Assembly: GCA_964469735.1 (NCBI GenBank)
Contig: CAYXYS010000007.1
Span: 1 to 18,020, forward strand
Length of the DNA stretch: 18,020 nucleotides
Reading direction: 5' to 3'
DNA from: JACOYH01 sp964469735
GTDB taxonomy: Bacteria > Patescibacteriota > Minisyncoccia > Minisyncoccales > MHMH01
Notes under the pieces: generated by a model
Told to the model about the DNA's origin: nothing
The model's input: the letters and a program-made list of their open reading frames with translations, nothing else
The model's database searches: none
Part shown: in pieces, positions 1 through 6,228 of the stretch
Layout of the letters: every line of letters begins with the position of its first letter
How positions within the stretch are numbered: position 1 is the first letter of the stretch
Translations under genes and position numbers: made by a program

Positions 1-13
1 GCGCCACCGCGGA
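1..13 (-). tRNA. possible 5' end of a tRNA, cut by the window edge
   Basis: Read on the minus strand, the last 13 bases are TCCGCGGTGGCGC. This fits a 7-base acceptor strand (TCCGCGG) followed by T8, G9 and the D-stem start GCGC. A TATAAT/TTGCAA promoter lies just upstream and would start transcription about 6 bases before the tRNA. An acceptor beginning TCCGC is common in bacterial tRNA-Asn, but the identity cannot be decided from 13 bases. This is an inference; the rest of the gene is outside the window. Confidence 0.3.
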
Positions 14-25
14 ATAACATAAATT

Positions 26-54
26 ATTATAGCTTATTTTTAGTATCCTTGCAA
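26..54 (-). promoter_or_regulatory. promoter reading off the left edge
   Basis: The minus strand carries TTGCAA (49-54), a 17-base spacer and a perfect TATAAT (26-31). The predicted start is near base 19. The -35 element overlaps the last codons of rpoD. It probably drives the tRNA-like sequence at the edge. Confidence 0.45.
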
Positions 55-1257
55 CTTCTTTAGGGCTTGATGCTCCCTAATTTTGTCCAGGGCCTTAGCT
101 TCAATCTGGCGAATCCTTTCTCTGGTCACGCCGAATTCCTTGCCCACTTCCTCTAAAGTGTGAGTAATGCCGTCTTCCAAGCCAAATCTCATAGCCAGTA
201 TTTTTTGCTCTCTGGGAGCCAAATCGTTAAGAATCTCCCCTAGCCTGCCCCTCAATAGCATTCTGGCTGCATCCAGGGAGGGGGAAGTCACCTTCTCGTC
301 TTCTATAAATTCGGCTAAGACGCTGTCTTCTTCGTCTTCGCCAACGGGGGTTTCCAGAGAAATAGTTTCCTGGGATATTTTTTGGATGTGATGGACTTTG
401 TCAACGTCAATGCCCATTTCAGCAGCTACCTCTTCGGGCAAAGGCTCCCTTCCTAAATCCTGAAGCAACCTTCTTCTTATTTGAGTGTATTTGGAAATAG
501 TCTCCACCATATGGACGGGAATCCGGATAGTCCTGGCCTGATCAGCCAAAGCCCTGGTAATGGCCTGCCTTATCCACCAGGTAGCGTAAGTGGAGAATTT
601 ATACCCCCTTCTCCAGTCGAATTTCTCAACTGCCCTAAACAATCCTAAATTCCCCTCTTGGATTAAGTCCAAAAGAGTCAGATTGGGAGAGCGTCCTATA
701 TACTTTTTAGCGATTGAAACCACCAATCTTAGGTTGGCCCGAGCCAGCTTCTTTTTTGCCTCTATATCCCCTTTCTCTATGCGCCTGGCCAGCTCTTTTT
801 CCTCTTCGGCGGTTAAGAAAGAAACCAATCCTATTTCCTTCAAGTACATTTGGACCGAATCTAGTCCTCCCTCGGCTTTGGGCTCTTTTTCCCTTCCCAC
901 CTCTAAAAGCCCCCCCACTTCTTTTACTTCTATCCCGCGTTTTTCCAGTTGGTCGTAAAGGTTTTCCAAGCCGGCAATATCCTTTTCTATTTCCGGAAAA
1001 AGATAAAGAATTTCAGAATAAGTTACGAAACCCCTTTCTCCGCCCTTTTTGACCAGCTCTTCGATTTTCTCGGGAGTCACCTGGCTTTTTTTTCTTCTGG
1101 CCGTCTTTTTTCCGGAAACGGCTTTCTTTTTTTTAGTTGGCTTCTTTACGGCTTTCTTCTTGGGTTTTACTTTCTTTTTGGATTTTTTCTTCGCCGTTTT
1201 TTTCTTAACTGCTTTTTTTCTGGGCTTGGAAGCTTTCTTTTTGGATTTTTTCTTCAT
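40..1257 (-). CDS. rpoD: RNA polymerase primary sigma factor (sigma-70/RpoD)
   Basis: Housekeeping sigma factor that directs RNA polymerase to -35/-10 promoters. It has 405 residues. Residues 1-58 form a very basic tail: by hand count 32 Lys and 3 Arg, and no acidic residue. A region 1.1-like segment follows (about 60-115). Region 1.2 is at about 132-165 (DSVQMYLKEIG). Region 2 is at about 170-245, with the NLRLVVSIAKKY and FSTYATWWIRQAI motifs. Region 3 follows, and region 4 is near the C-terminus, with the helix-turn-helix motif TLEEVGKEFGVTRERIRQIE. The long non-conserved insert between regions 1.2 and 2 seen in proteobacterial RpoD is absent. The ATG overlaps the dnaG stop as ATGA and no Shine-Dalgarno is visible, so translation is probably coupled to dnaG. 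The basic tail is unusual, since region 1.1 of model sigma factors is acidic. Identity is secure. Confidence 0.97.
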   Translation of the reverse strand: MKKKSKKKASKPRKKAVKKKTAKKKSKKKVKPKKKAVKKPTKKKKAVSGKKTARRKKSQVTPEKIEELVKKGGERGFVTYSEILYLFPEIEKDIAGLENLYDQLEKRGIEVKEVGGLLEVGREKEPKAEGGLDSVQMYLKEIGLVSFLTAEEEKELARRIEKGDIEAKKKLARANLRLVVSIAKKYIGRSPNLTLLDLIQEGNLGLFRAVEKFDWRRGYKFSTYATWWIRQAITRALADQARTIRIPVHMVETISKYTQIRRRLLQDLGREPLPEEVAAEMGIDVDKVHHIQKISQETISLETPVGEDEEDSVLAEFIEDEKVTSPSLDAARMLLRGRLGEILNDLAPREQKILAMRFGLEDGITHTLEEVGKEFGVTRERIRQIEAKALDKIREHQALKKLQGY

Positions 1258-2963
1258 GTGTTTAATTTACTGGTTAATTGGTGGATTTCCTTGGTTAATT
1301 TATCGATTTTTTCCTGGCTGCCATCGGCTTCAGCCTCCCTTAACCGACAAAGCAATTCGTCCATCCTGCTTCTGACATTCAGCGCCTCGAACTCCTTTAG
1401 GCAAAGCTGAATCTCCTCTTTGTAATCCAATCCCTCCTCCGCTTCGGCTCTAAAGGAAAGGTAGCTGACCAATTGGGCGTCAACCGGCTTCTCCCCGCTC
1501 CTCAGGCTGGCTACAACTGCTTTGAGTTCTGGCGTAAATTCGGCTTCATGATATTCTTTTAAAAATTCCAGGTTTTTGGGATCTTTTAGTATTAAGGAAA
1601 CTATTCTTTCCGCCAGCGCCTGCTTTCTGGTTTTTTTCTCTGCCGGTTTTACCGGTGTCTCTTCTTCAAAAACCCGATTGGACTGGCCGATCTTTACGTC
1701 TTTTAGAGCCTCTTCAACTGTTTCTTCCCTTACCCCTAATTTTCCGGCCAGCAGTTGAATCCAATAGGCTCTTTCTATTTTATTGGGAATGACTTTTATA
1801 ACCGGAAGCAGAACTTTTGAAATCTCCCTTTTACCCTCGGGGGTTTTTGAATCGAACTTGGCGAATGTTGTTTCAAAATAGAACTGGAGAATGGATTTGG
1901 CATCGGTTATTATCTTCCCCCATTCCTTCGGGTCTTGGGCGATAATGTCGGCGGGATCCTTGCCGCCACTCATCACCAGAACTTTAATGTTGAATCCCAG
2001 AGACTGAGCCAGCTCTATTCCTCTTTTGGTGGCTGAATCTCCAGCCAAATCCATATCAAAAGCGGTCAGTAAATTGTCGGAGTACCTTTTTAAAATTCTC
2101 AGCTGATCCGCGGTCAGGGCGGTGCCTGAAACCGCAGCAACGTTTTCGTAGCCAGCTTGAGAGCACATTATAGCGTCAACGTATCCTTCCACTAAAATGC
2201 AAGCGTCCTTCTTCCTTATTTCCAGCTTGGCCTTATCTAAACCGTAAAGAATGCGGGACTTGTCGTAAAGAAGAGTATTAGGGATATTCACGTACTTTGC
2301 CGGATCGTCAGAGTTGAAAACCCTCCCGCCGAATCCTACAGGCTGGGAATTCAGGTCGAAAACCGGAAACATTATCCTGGCCCTGAAACGGTCGAAAAAC
2401 GATCCCTTTTGGGAAGTAAGGCCTAGGCCGGCTTTTTGTATTTCCTCTTTTTTATACCCTTTGGATATTAAAAAGTCGGACAGCCCCTGCCAGGCGTCGG
2501 GAGCGTACCCCACTCGCCATTTTTTAATGCTTTCTTTTGTAATACCTCTTCCGAGAAGATATTTTTCGGCTTCCTTGCCGGCCGCGCTTTCTTCAAGCTG
2601 CTTTTCAAAAAAGCGGCAGGCCAGTTCGCATATTTCATACAGCCTGGTCCGCTCGGTTTTTATTTTAGGATCCTGTTTTTTCAATTCCACTCCGGCTTTC
2701 TGGGCCAGCATTCTCAAAGCGTCGCCGAACTCCACCCCTTCTATTTTCATTATAAACTTAAAAACATCTCCCCCTTCTCCGCAACCCCCGAAACAGTGCC
2801 AGGTCTGCCTTGAAGGAGAAACAAAAAAAGACGGCTTCTTTTCCGAATGAAAGGGGCAGATAGCGCGATAATTGGCTCCGGCTTTCTGGAGCTTGATATA
2901 GCTGCCGACAACCTCGACTATATCCAGCCGGCTCTTAATTTCTTCAACTGGAGAAGAATTCAT
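1254..2963 (-). CDS. dnaG: DNA primase
   Basis: Synthesises RNA primers for replication and works with the DnaB helicase. It has 569 residues, close to the usual 550-650. The N-terminal CHC2 zinc site is C36, H39, C57 and C61. The last pair is Cys-x3-Cys (CFGGCG) where most primases have Cys-x2-Cys. The RNA-polymerase-like core contains DRFRARIMFPVFD (191-203). The Toprim domain carries E259 in VEGYVDA and D303/D305 in FDMDLAGD, the metal-binding acidic residues. Residues from about 430 form a helical, poorly conserved helicase-interaction region. Both ends overlap neighbours by four bases (ATGA): the DUF5652-like gene upstream and rpoD downstream. The dnaG-rpoD pairing matches the classical macromolecular-synthesis operon, but rpsU is not here. 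Confidence 0.97.
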   Translation of the reverse strand: MNSSPVEEIKSRLDIVEVVGSYIKLQKAGANYRAICPFHSEKKPSFFVSPSRQTWHCFGGCGEGGDVFKFIMKIEGVEFGDALRMLAQKAGVELKKQDPKIKTERTRLYEICELACRFFEKQLEESAAGKEAEKYLLGRGITKESIKKWRVGYAPDAWQGLSDFLISKGYKKEEIQKAGLGLTSQKGSFFDRFRARIMFPVFDLNSQPVGFGGRVFNSDDPAKYVNIPNTLLYDKSRILYGLDKAKLEIRKKDACILVEGYVDAIMCSQAGYENVAAVSGTALTADQLRILKRYSDNLLTAFDMDLAGDSATKRGIELAQSLGFNIKVLVMSGGKDPADIIAQDPKEWGKIITDAKSILQFYFETTFAKFDSKTPEGKREISKVLLPVIKVIPNKIERAYWIQLLAGKLGVREETVEEALKDVKIGQSNRVFEEETPVKPAEKKTRKQALAERIVSLILKDPKNLEFLKEYHEAEFTPELKAVVASLRSGEKPVDAQLVSYLSFRAEAEEGLDYKEEIQLCLKEFEALNVRSRMDELLCRLREAEADGSQEKIDKLTKEIHQLTSKLNT

Positions 2964-3151
2964 TTTTCTTTCGGTTTAGAGAAGAAAAATATGTAAACTA
3001 TTTCCAATAACGCCAAAGTGTTCAAAACCAGTATGGTAATAAACCATTTTAAATGACGGTTACGAGCCGCCCTCCAAAGGGCCACGCCCCTCCATGGCAG
3101 AGTCCAAATGGCTATTAACAGCAACATTTGAAATGAAAGTGTTTCTTCCAT
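2960..3151 (-). CDS. small two-helix membrane protein, DUF5652-like
   Basis: A 63-residue protein with two hydrophobic segments (about 7-26 and 36-57) joined by a short basic loop around RAARNRH, ending in a charged tail (KPKEK). The pattern PWRGVALWRAARN followed by WFITILVLNTL and a final SKPKEK resembles the DUF5652 family, which I know mainly from Patescibacteria; this is recalled, not searched. The function of that family is unknown. The gene starts 12 bases after mscS ends and its stop overlaps the dnaG start as ATGA, so it is very likely co-translated with dnaG. No Shine-Dalgarno is visible. Confidence 0.75.
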   Translation of the reverse strand: MEETLSFQMLLLIAIWTLPWRGVALWRAARNRHLKWFITILVLNTLALLEIVYIFFFSKPKEK

Positions 3152-3163
3152 ATTGGTTTGATT

Positions 3164-4006
3164 TTATTTCTCCCACCTCCCCCTCGGCCAAACCGACATT
3201 TGGGGAAACGGGAATTCTATATTTTCTTTATCAAACGCGACCTTTAACCTGCGCCTGAACTCCTTTAATGTGTCCCATTGCTTGAGGGGTTTGGTTTCTC
3301 CCAAAACCTTGATTTCGATGCCGGAATCGCCGAATTTGTCTGGGCCGGGGCCCGCCACCTGAATAGGCTTTATAATGTAATCTTTCCAGGGAGATTCTTT
3401 GGCCATCTCTCGGCCTACCTTGTTTATCAAAGCCATCACTTTATCTAAATCTTCTTTATAGGCCACCGATACATTCATATGGGCGCGGGAATAGTCGCCG
3501 GTTAGGTTGGCTGCTTTTTTAAAGGCGCCATTGGGAATGTGATGAAGTTTGCCGTCCAAATCGCGCAAAACCGTTTTTCTCAAAGTGACATCTTCCACCC
3601 CGCCGCAGGTATCGTCCAAGCAAACCACATCTCCCACCCGGTATTGATTCTCTAAAATGATAAAAAGTCCGGCCAGAAAATCTCTAATCATATATTGAGC
3701 GCCAAAACCCAGGGCCACTCCCAAAATGCCGGCCCCGGCCAAAATTGGGCCTACCTCAATGCCGAATTCGGGCAGTACGGTCATTATGGCCACCAGCCAA
3801 ACAACAACCTTCAGGCCGCCTGAAAAAATCCCGATCAAGGTGTTTTCTCTTTTTACCTCGGCCTCATGGTCAACGTGTTTTATCGCCTTTTTAACTGTTT
3901 TTTCAATGAATTTTTTGCCGACCCTGTTAATCAGAACAACGGCAATCAAAATGACCAGGATTTTTATGCCATGGAGCGTGAACCAAGAAAGTAAAGTTTC
4001 AAACAT
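3164..4006 (-). CDS. small-conductance mechanosensitive channel family protein (MscS-like)
   Basis: Inner-membrane channel that opens under membrane tension and relieves osmotic shock. It has 280 residues, close to the 286 of E. coli MscS. Helices lie at about 13-27 and 65-79. The pore-lining third helix begins at about 87, with the Gly/Ala-rich pattern GPILAGAGILGVALGFGAQ, and leads into RDFLAG and the beta domain start (YRVGDVV). A C-terminal alpha/beta domain follows (FRRRLKVAFDKENIEFPFPQ is typical of the family end). It lies 12 bases upstream of the DUF5652-dnaG-rpoD chain, so stress-channel and replication genes may share a transcript. The upstream 270 bases hold a decayed gene and no clear promoter. 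Confidence 0.93.
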   Translation of the reverse strand: MFETLLSWFTLHGIKILVILIAVVLINRVGKKFIEKTVKKAIKHVDHEAEVKRENTLIGIFSGGLKVVVWLVAIMTVLPEFGIEVGPILAGAGILGVALGFGAQYMIRDFLAGLFIILENQYRVGDVVCLDDTCGGVEDVTLRKTVLRDLDGKLHHIPNGAFKKAANLTGDYSRAHMNVSVAYKEDLDKVMALINKVGREMAKESPWKDYIIKPIQVAGPGPDKFGDSGIEIKVLGETKPLKQWDTLKEFRRRLKVAFDKENIEFPFPQMSVWPRGRWEK

Positions 4007-4015
4007 AATATTTAG

Positions 4016-4298
4016 TTAATTGTTATTAAAAACAAATCTAACCTCCTGGGAATCCTCCCCTTTTATTATTTTATCAACCATTTTGATTCCTTCCAACAGG
4101 CCCTCGATATGTTTAAATCAGCTTGCGCCAGTTTTTTTGTAGTAATTGAACCTTTTGTCAAACACCTCCTAGGGGGTTAATTCTACCCCCAACTCGTTAA
4201 GTCTGGCAAGAAGAATCTGATAATGGCGAGGGGCCGTCTTCGGTGTCCCTATTTTTTAAGCCCAATAATATTTCCTTATTACTGTTCTTTTGGAACAT
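4016..4298 (-). pseudogene. decayed small gene of unknown function
   Basis: One minus-strand frame reads as protein-like sequence from 4255 to 4016, interrupted only by TAG (4169-4171) and TGA (4118-4120). The pieces are about 28 residues (including TPKTAPRHYQILLARLNELG), 16 residues (EVFDKRFNYYKKTGAS) and 33 residues ending in VRFVFNNN and TAA. Upstream, an ATG at 4296-4298, overlapping the end of the preceding membrane-protein gene, opens 14-15 codons (MFQKNSKEILLGLK) in another frame. The two frames meet at a run of six A (4252-4257), a likely frameshift site. Repaired, it would encode about 90 mostly helical residues. I do not recognise the family. TGA and TAG are normal stops elsewhere, so recoding is unlikely. 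The reconstruction is by eye and moderately uncertain. Confidence 0.4.
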
Positions 4299-4536
4299 CA
4301 AGCTTTCTTTTTCTTATTATATCAGCTGCGGCAAAAGCCAGGCCGATCAGCAGCAAAACGTATCCGGCTATCCTGTTGTCGCCGAAAACAATGCCGGTGA
4401 GGACGAGGATAAAAGAAACGGTAGCCAAACCGGAAAGCCTCTTTTCGGGAACCCTTTTGCCGGTAAAAAAGAACGCCGCGGTTATGGCGGCCAGAACGGC
4501 TGCGGATGTGAAAAAGAAAACTACGGGAGAATCCAT
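4279..4536 (-). CDS. hypothetical three-helix membrane protein
   Basis: An 85-residue protein with three hydrophobic segments (about 4-24, 36-52 and 56-74), a basic loop at 26-33 (TGKRVPEKR) and a basic tail (RKRKLDVPKEQ). There are no cysteines or recognisable motifs, and I do not recognise the family. It begins 21 bases after the CCA end of tRNA-Ser on the same strand. That spacer contains a small AGATTT/AAATCT palindrome and no Shine-Dalgarno, so the gene is probably expressed from the tRNA transcript. Its helix pattern and lack of in-frame stops favour a real gene over chance. Confidence 0.6.
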   Translation of the reverse strand: MDSPVVFFFTSAAVLAAITAAFFFTGKRVPEKRLSGLATVSFILVLTGIVFGDNRIAGYVLLLIGLAFAAADIIRKRKLDVPKEQ

Positions 4537-4557
4537 AATAATTAAGATTTAAAAATC

Positions 4558-4647
4558 TGGCGGAGAGGGAGGGATTCGAACCCTCGAGACCCGTTAAGGC
4601 CTGCCGCCTTTCCAAGGCGGTGCACTCGTCCACTATGCGACCTCTCC
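4558..4647 (-). tRNA. tRNA-Ser (anticodon GGA)
   Basis: A full cloverleaf is visible. The acceptor is GGAGAGG (4641-4647) paired with CCTCTCC (4562-4568), with discriminator G. The anticodon stem CCGCC/GGCGG encloses the loop TTGGAAA, giving anticodon GGA, which reads UCC and UCU. A long variable arm (AGGCC/GGTCT) is typical of serine tRNAs. The T-arm is GAGGG-TTCGAAT-CCCTC. The 3' CCA is encoded (4558-4560), unlike in the tRNA-Leu of this window. Confidence 0.97.
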
Positions 4648-4720
4648 GTGTTTTTTCAATATGTCTAACACATTCGGCATATCACCCACTCTATCATGTT
4701 TTAAGTCGACTTTCCAGCCG

Positions 4721-5254
4721 TCATTTAGGCAACAAAGCTATTATTTTGGCAATGGCCGGCCGCTGGACCAGCAGTTTGTAGTTCAGGGCCTTAAGCAAGA
4801 GCAAAAAATCATCCAGTTCCTCGCGAAAGCTTTCGGGGCCCTCCAGTATTTCCCAAAACTCATTTCTCAGGTTTTTTAAATAATGATTAAGTATCTCGGA
4901 GTCTGCTTTCTTTTTGAGGTACTTAATGATTTTCCTAAACTCTCCCCTATCGAGCCAGACGCCGTGGCAGACATTACATACGTCTACTTCTATGTTAGAC
5001 TTGCCGTACTTTGTTTCATATAAAGGGAGCCTGTCATCGGGGCAAAGCTTGCCACTCGGGGAAATCTTAAATTTCTCGTCATCCAGCCAAAGGTCGGTAT
5101 CCAGCCACCTGAGATTTCTGTCTTTTACGTCTTTGGCCTGCCTCAATTCGTCCTCTTCAAACCAAAGGCCGAGGCATTTGGGGCAATAATCAATTTCCAC
5201 TCCGGCTATTAATGTTTTATCCAAGCCTATTTTGCAAACGGGACAGATTTTCAT
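4721..5254 (-). CDS. tandem TFIIB-type zinc-ribbon protein
   Basis: A 177-residue soluble protein with two copies of the small zf-TFIIB zinc ribbon. Copy 1 (about 1-40) has C4, C7, C24 and C27 followed by GLWFEEDEL. Copy 2 (about 70-110) has CPDD instead of CPxC, then CNVC and GVWLDRGEF, so one of its four zinc ligands is an aspartate or is missing. The C-terminal 65 residues are helical and hydrophobic. Family members are conserved but of unclear function; nucleic-acid or protein binding is a guess. The start codon overlaps the htpX stop as ATGA, so the two are translationally coupled, which may point to a role near membrane protein quality control. Confidence 0.85.
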   Translation of the reverse strand: MKICPVCKIGLDKTLIAGVEIDYCPKCLGLWFEEDELRQAKDVKDRNLRWLDTDLWLDDEKFKISPSGKLCPDDRLPLYETKYGKSNIEVDVCNVCHGVWLDRGEFRKIIKYLKKKADSEILNHYLKNLRNEFWEILEGPESFREELDDFLLLLKALNYKLLVQRPAIAKIIALLPK

Positions 5255-6114
5255 ATTCTTAAATTCCTTAAGTTTTTTATCCTGTCCTCAAGGGTCGGAT
5301 GGGTCCTAAAGAGTTTAACCATATTCCCCTTCTTGAAAGGATTGGAAATATAAAGGTGGGCGGTTGCGCCATTGGCTCTTTTGGCCGGCGTCTCGTCAGC
5401 GGATATTTTCCTTAAAGCGGAAATCATTATTTCAGAGTCGGCCATAAGATAGGCGGCGCCGGAATCGGCGGAAAACTCTTTTTGCCTGGAAATGGCCATT
5501 TGAATCAGAAAAGCTCCCAGTGGGGCCAGAATGGCGGCTACCACTCCGACCAAAGCCAAGGGGCCCTCATTTCTCCTGTTGCCGCCAAAAAGGCTGCCCC
5601 ACATAAACATCCGCGAAAGCATGGAAATAAATCCCACGAGCACCACCACCATTGTTTGAAAAAGCATATCCCTGTTTTTAATATGGCTGAGCTCGTGGGC
5701 CAGCACCGCTTTTACCTCTTGATTGTTCAGTTTGGAAAGCAGGCCCTTGGTAACGGCCACCACGGAGTGGTTTTTATCCCTGCCCGTAGCAAAAGCATTG
5801 GGCTGCATTTCGTCGATAATATAAATTTTGGGAACGGGCAACCCGGCGTTCAAGCAGAGCTCCCTGACTGATTTGTAAACTTCCGGATATTCCGACTCTT
5901 GAGCCTTTTTGGCGCCGCTCATCTTCAGCACCAATTTGTCTGAAAACCAGTAACTGGAAAAACTCATAGCCACGCTGAAAATAACGGCGAAATACAAAAT
6001 GCTCGGGCTTTCAAAAACGTAACTGAAAACATATCCGACCCCGATGACAACGATAAAAAATACCGTCAGCAGAGCCCATATTTTACGGCTTTTTGTGCTT
6101 GGGAAATCAGCCAT
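5251..6114 (-). CDS. htpX: membrane zinc metalloprotease HtpX (M48 family)
   Basis: Membrane-bound zinc endopeptidase thought to degrade misfolded membrane proteins. It has 287 residues, the usual length. Two N-terminal helices lie at about 13-34 and 38-57. The catalytic motif is HELSH (H140, E141, H144), with a third zinc ligand at E213 in RQKEFSAD. Two more hydrophobic segments lie between them (about 153-170 and 185-208). The start is the ATG at 6114. A good promoter ends only 10 bases before it, predicting a leader of about 4 bases and no Shine-Dalgarno. It lies downstream of groES-groEL on the same strand but has its own promoter. Confidence 0.95.
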   Translation of the reverse strand: MADFPSTKSRKIWALLTVFFIVVIGVGYVFSYVFESPSILYFAVIFSVAMSFSSYWFSDKLVLKMSGAKKAQESEYPEVYKSVRELCLNAGLPVPKIYIIDEMQPNAFATGRDKNHSVVAVTKGLLSKLNNQEVKAVLAHELSHIKNRDMLFQTMVVVLVGFISMLSRMFMWGSLFGGNRRNEGPLALVGVVAAILAPLGAFLIQMAISRQKEFSADSGAAYLMADSEIMISALRKISADETPAKRANGATAHLYISNPFKKGNMVKLFRTHPTLEDRIKNLRNLRI

Positions 6115-6124
6115 GACTAAAGAA

Positions 6125-6153
6125 ATTATACTAAAAATGCTTTATTCTGGCAA
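6125..6153 (-). promoter_or_regulatory. htpX promoter
   Basis: The minus strand has TTGCCA (6148-6153), a 17-base spacer and a perfect TATAAT (6125-6130). The expected transcription start is near 6118, four bases before the htpX ATG. Confidence 0.7.
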
Positions 6154-6161
6154 TCTCCATA

Positions 6162-6201
6162 ATGAAAGAGGCCGAACCTCTTTCATGCGAGGTTCGGCCT
6201 C
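6162..6201 (-). terminator. groEL 3' hairpin with two competing stems
   Basis: A perfect 13-bp stem (6168-6180 with 6189-6201, 8-base loop) begins 28 bases after the groEL stop. On the minus strand it is followed by TTTCATTAT, a weak U-tract, so it is a plausible terminator. An overlapping perfect 10-bp stem (ATGAAAGAGG with CCTCTTTCAT, 6162-6171 with 6177-6186) shares bases with it, so both cannot form at once. Confidence 0.6.
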
Positions 6202-6228
6202 AGCCAATTTCGGACTTGTTTTTTTGGG

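Noticed and set aside
1049..1375. Plus-strand Phe/Leu-rich open frame opposite the start of rpoD
   Set aside because: It is the mirror of the lysine codon runs (AAA/AAG read as TTT/CTT) of the sigma tail; no start signal of its own.
4066..4161. 31-codon TTG frame with AGGAGG upstream on the minus strand
   Set aside because: The competing frame through the same bases reads more like protein and continues on both sides, so the region is listed as a decayed gene.
4016..4255. Stop-codon recoding (TGA or TAG as an amino acid) to save the small gene
   Set aside because: TGA ends dnaG, htpX, the zinc-ribbon gene, the orphan gene and uvrC in proper places; TAG ends uvrA. The code is standard.
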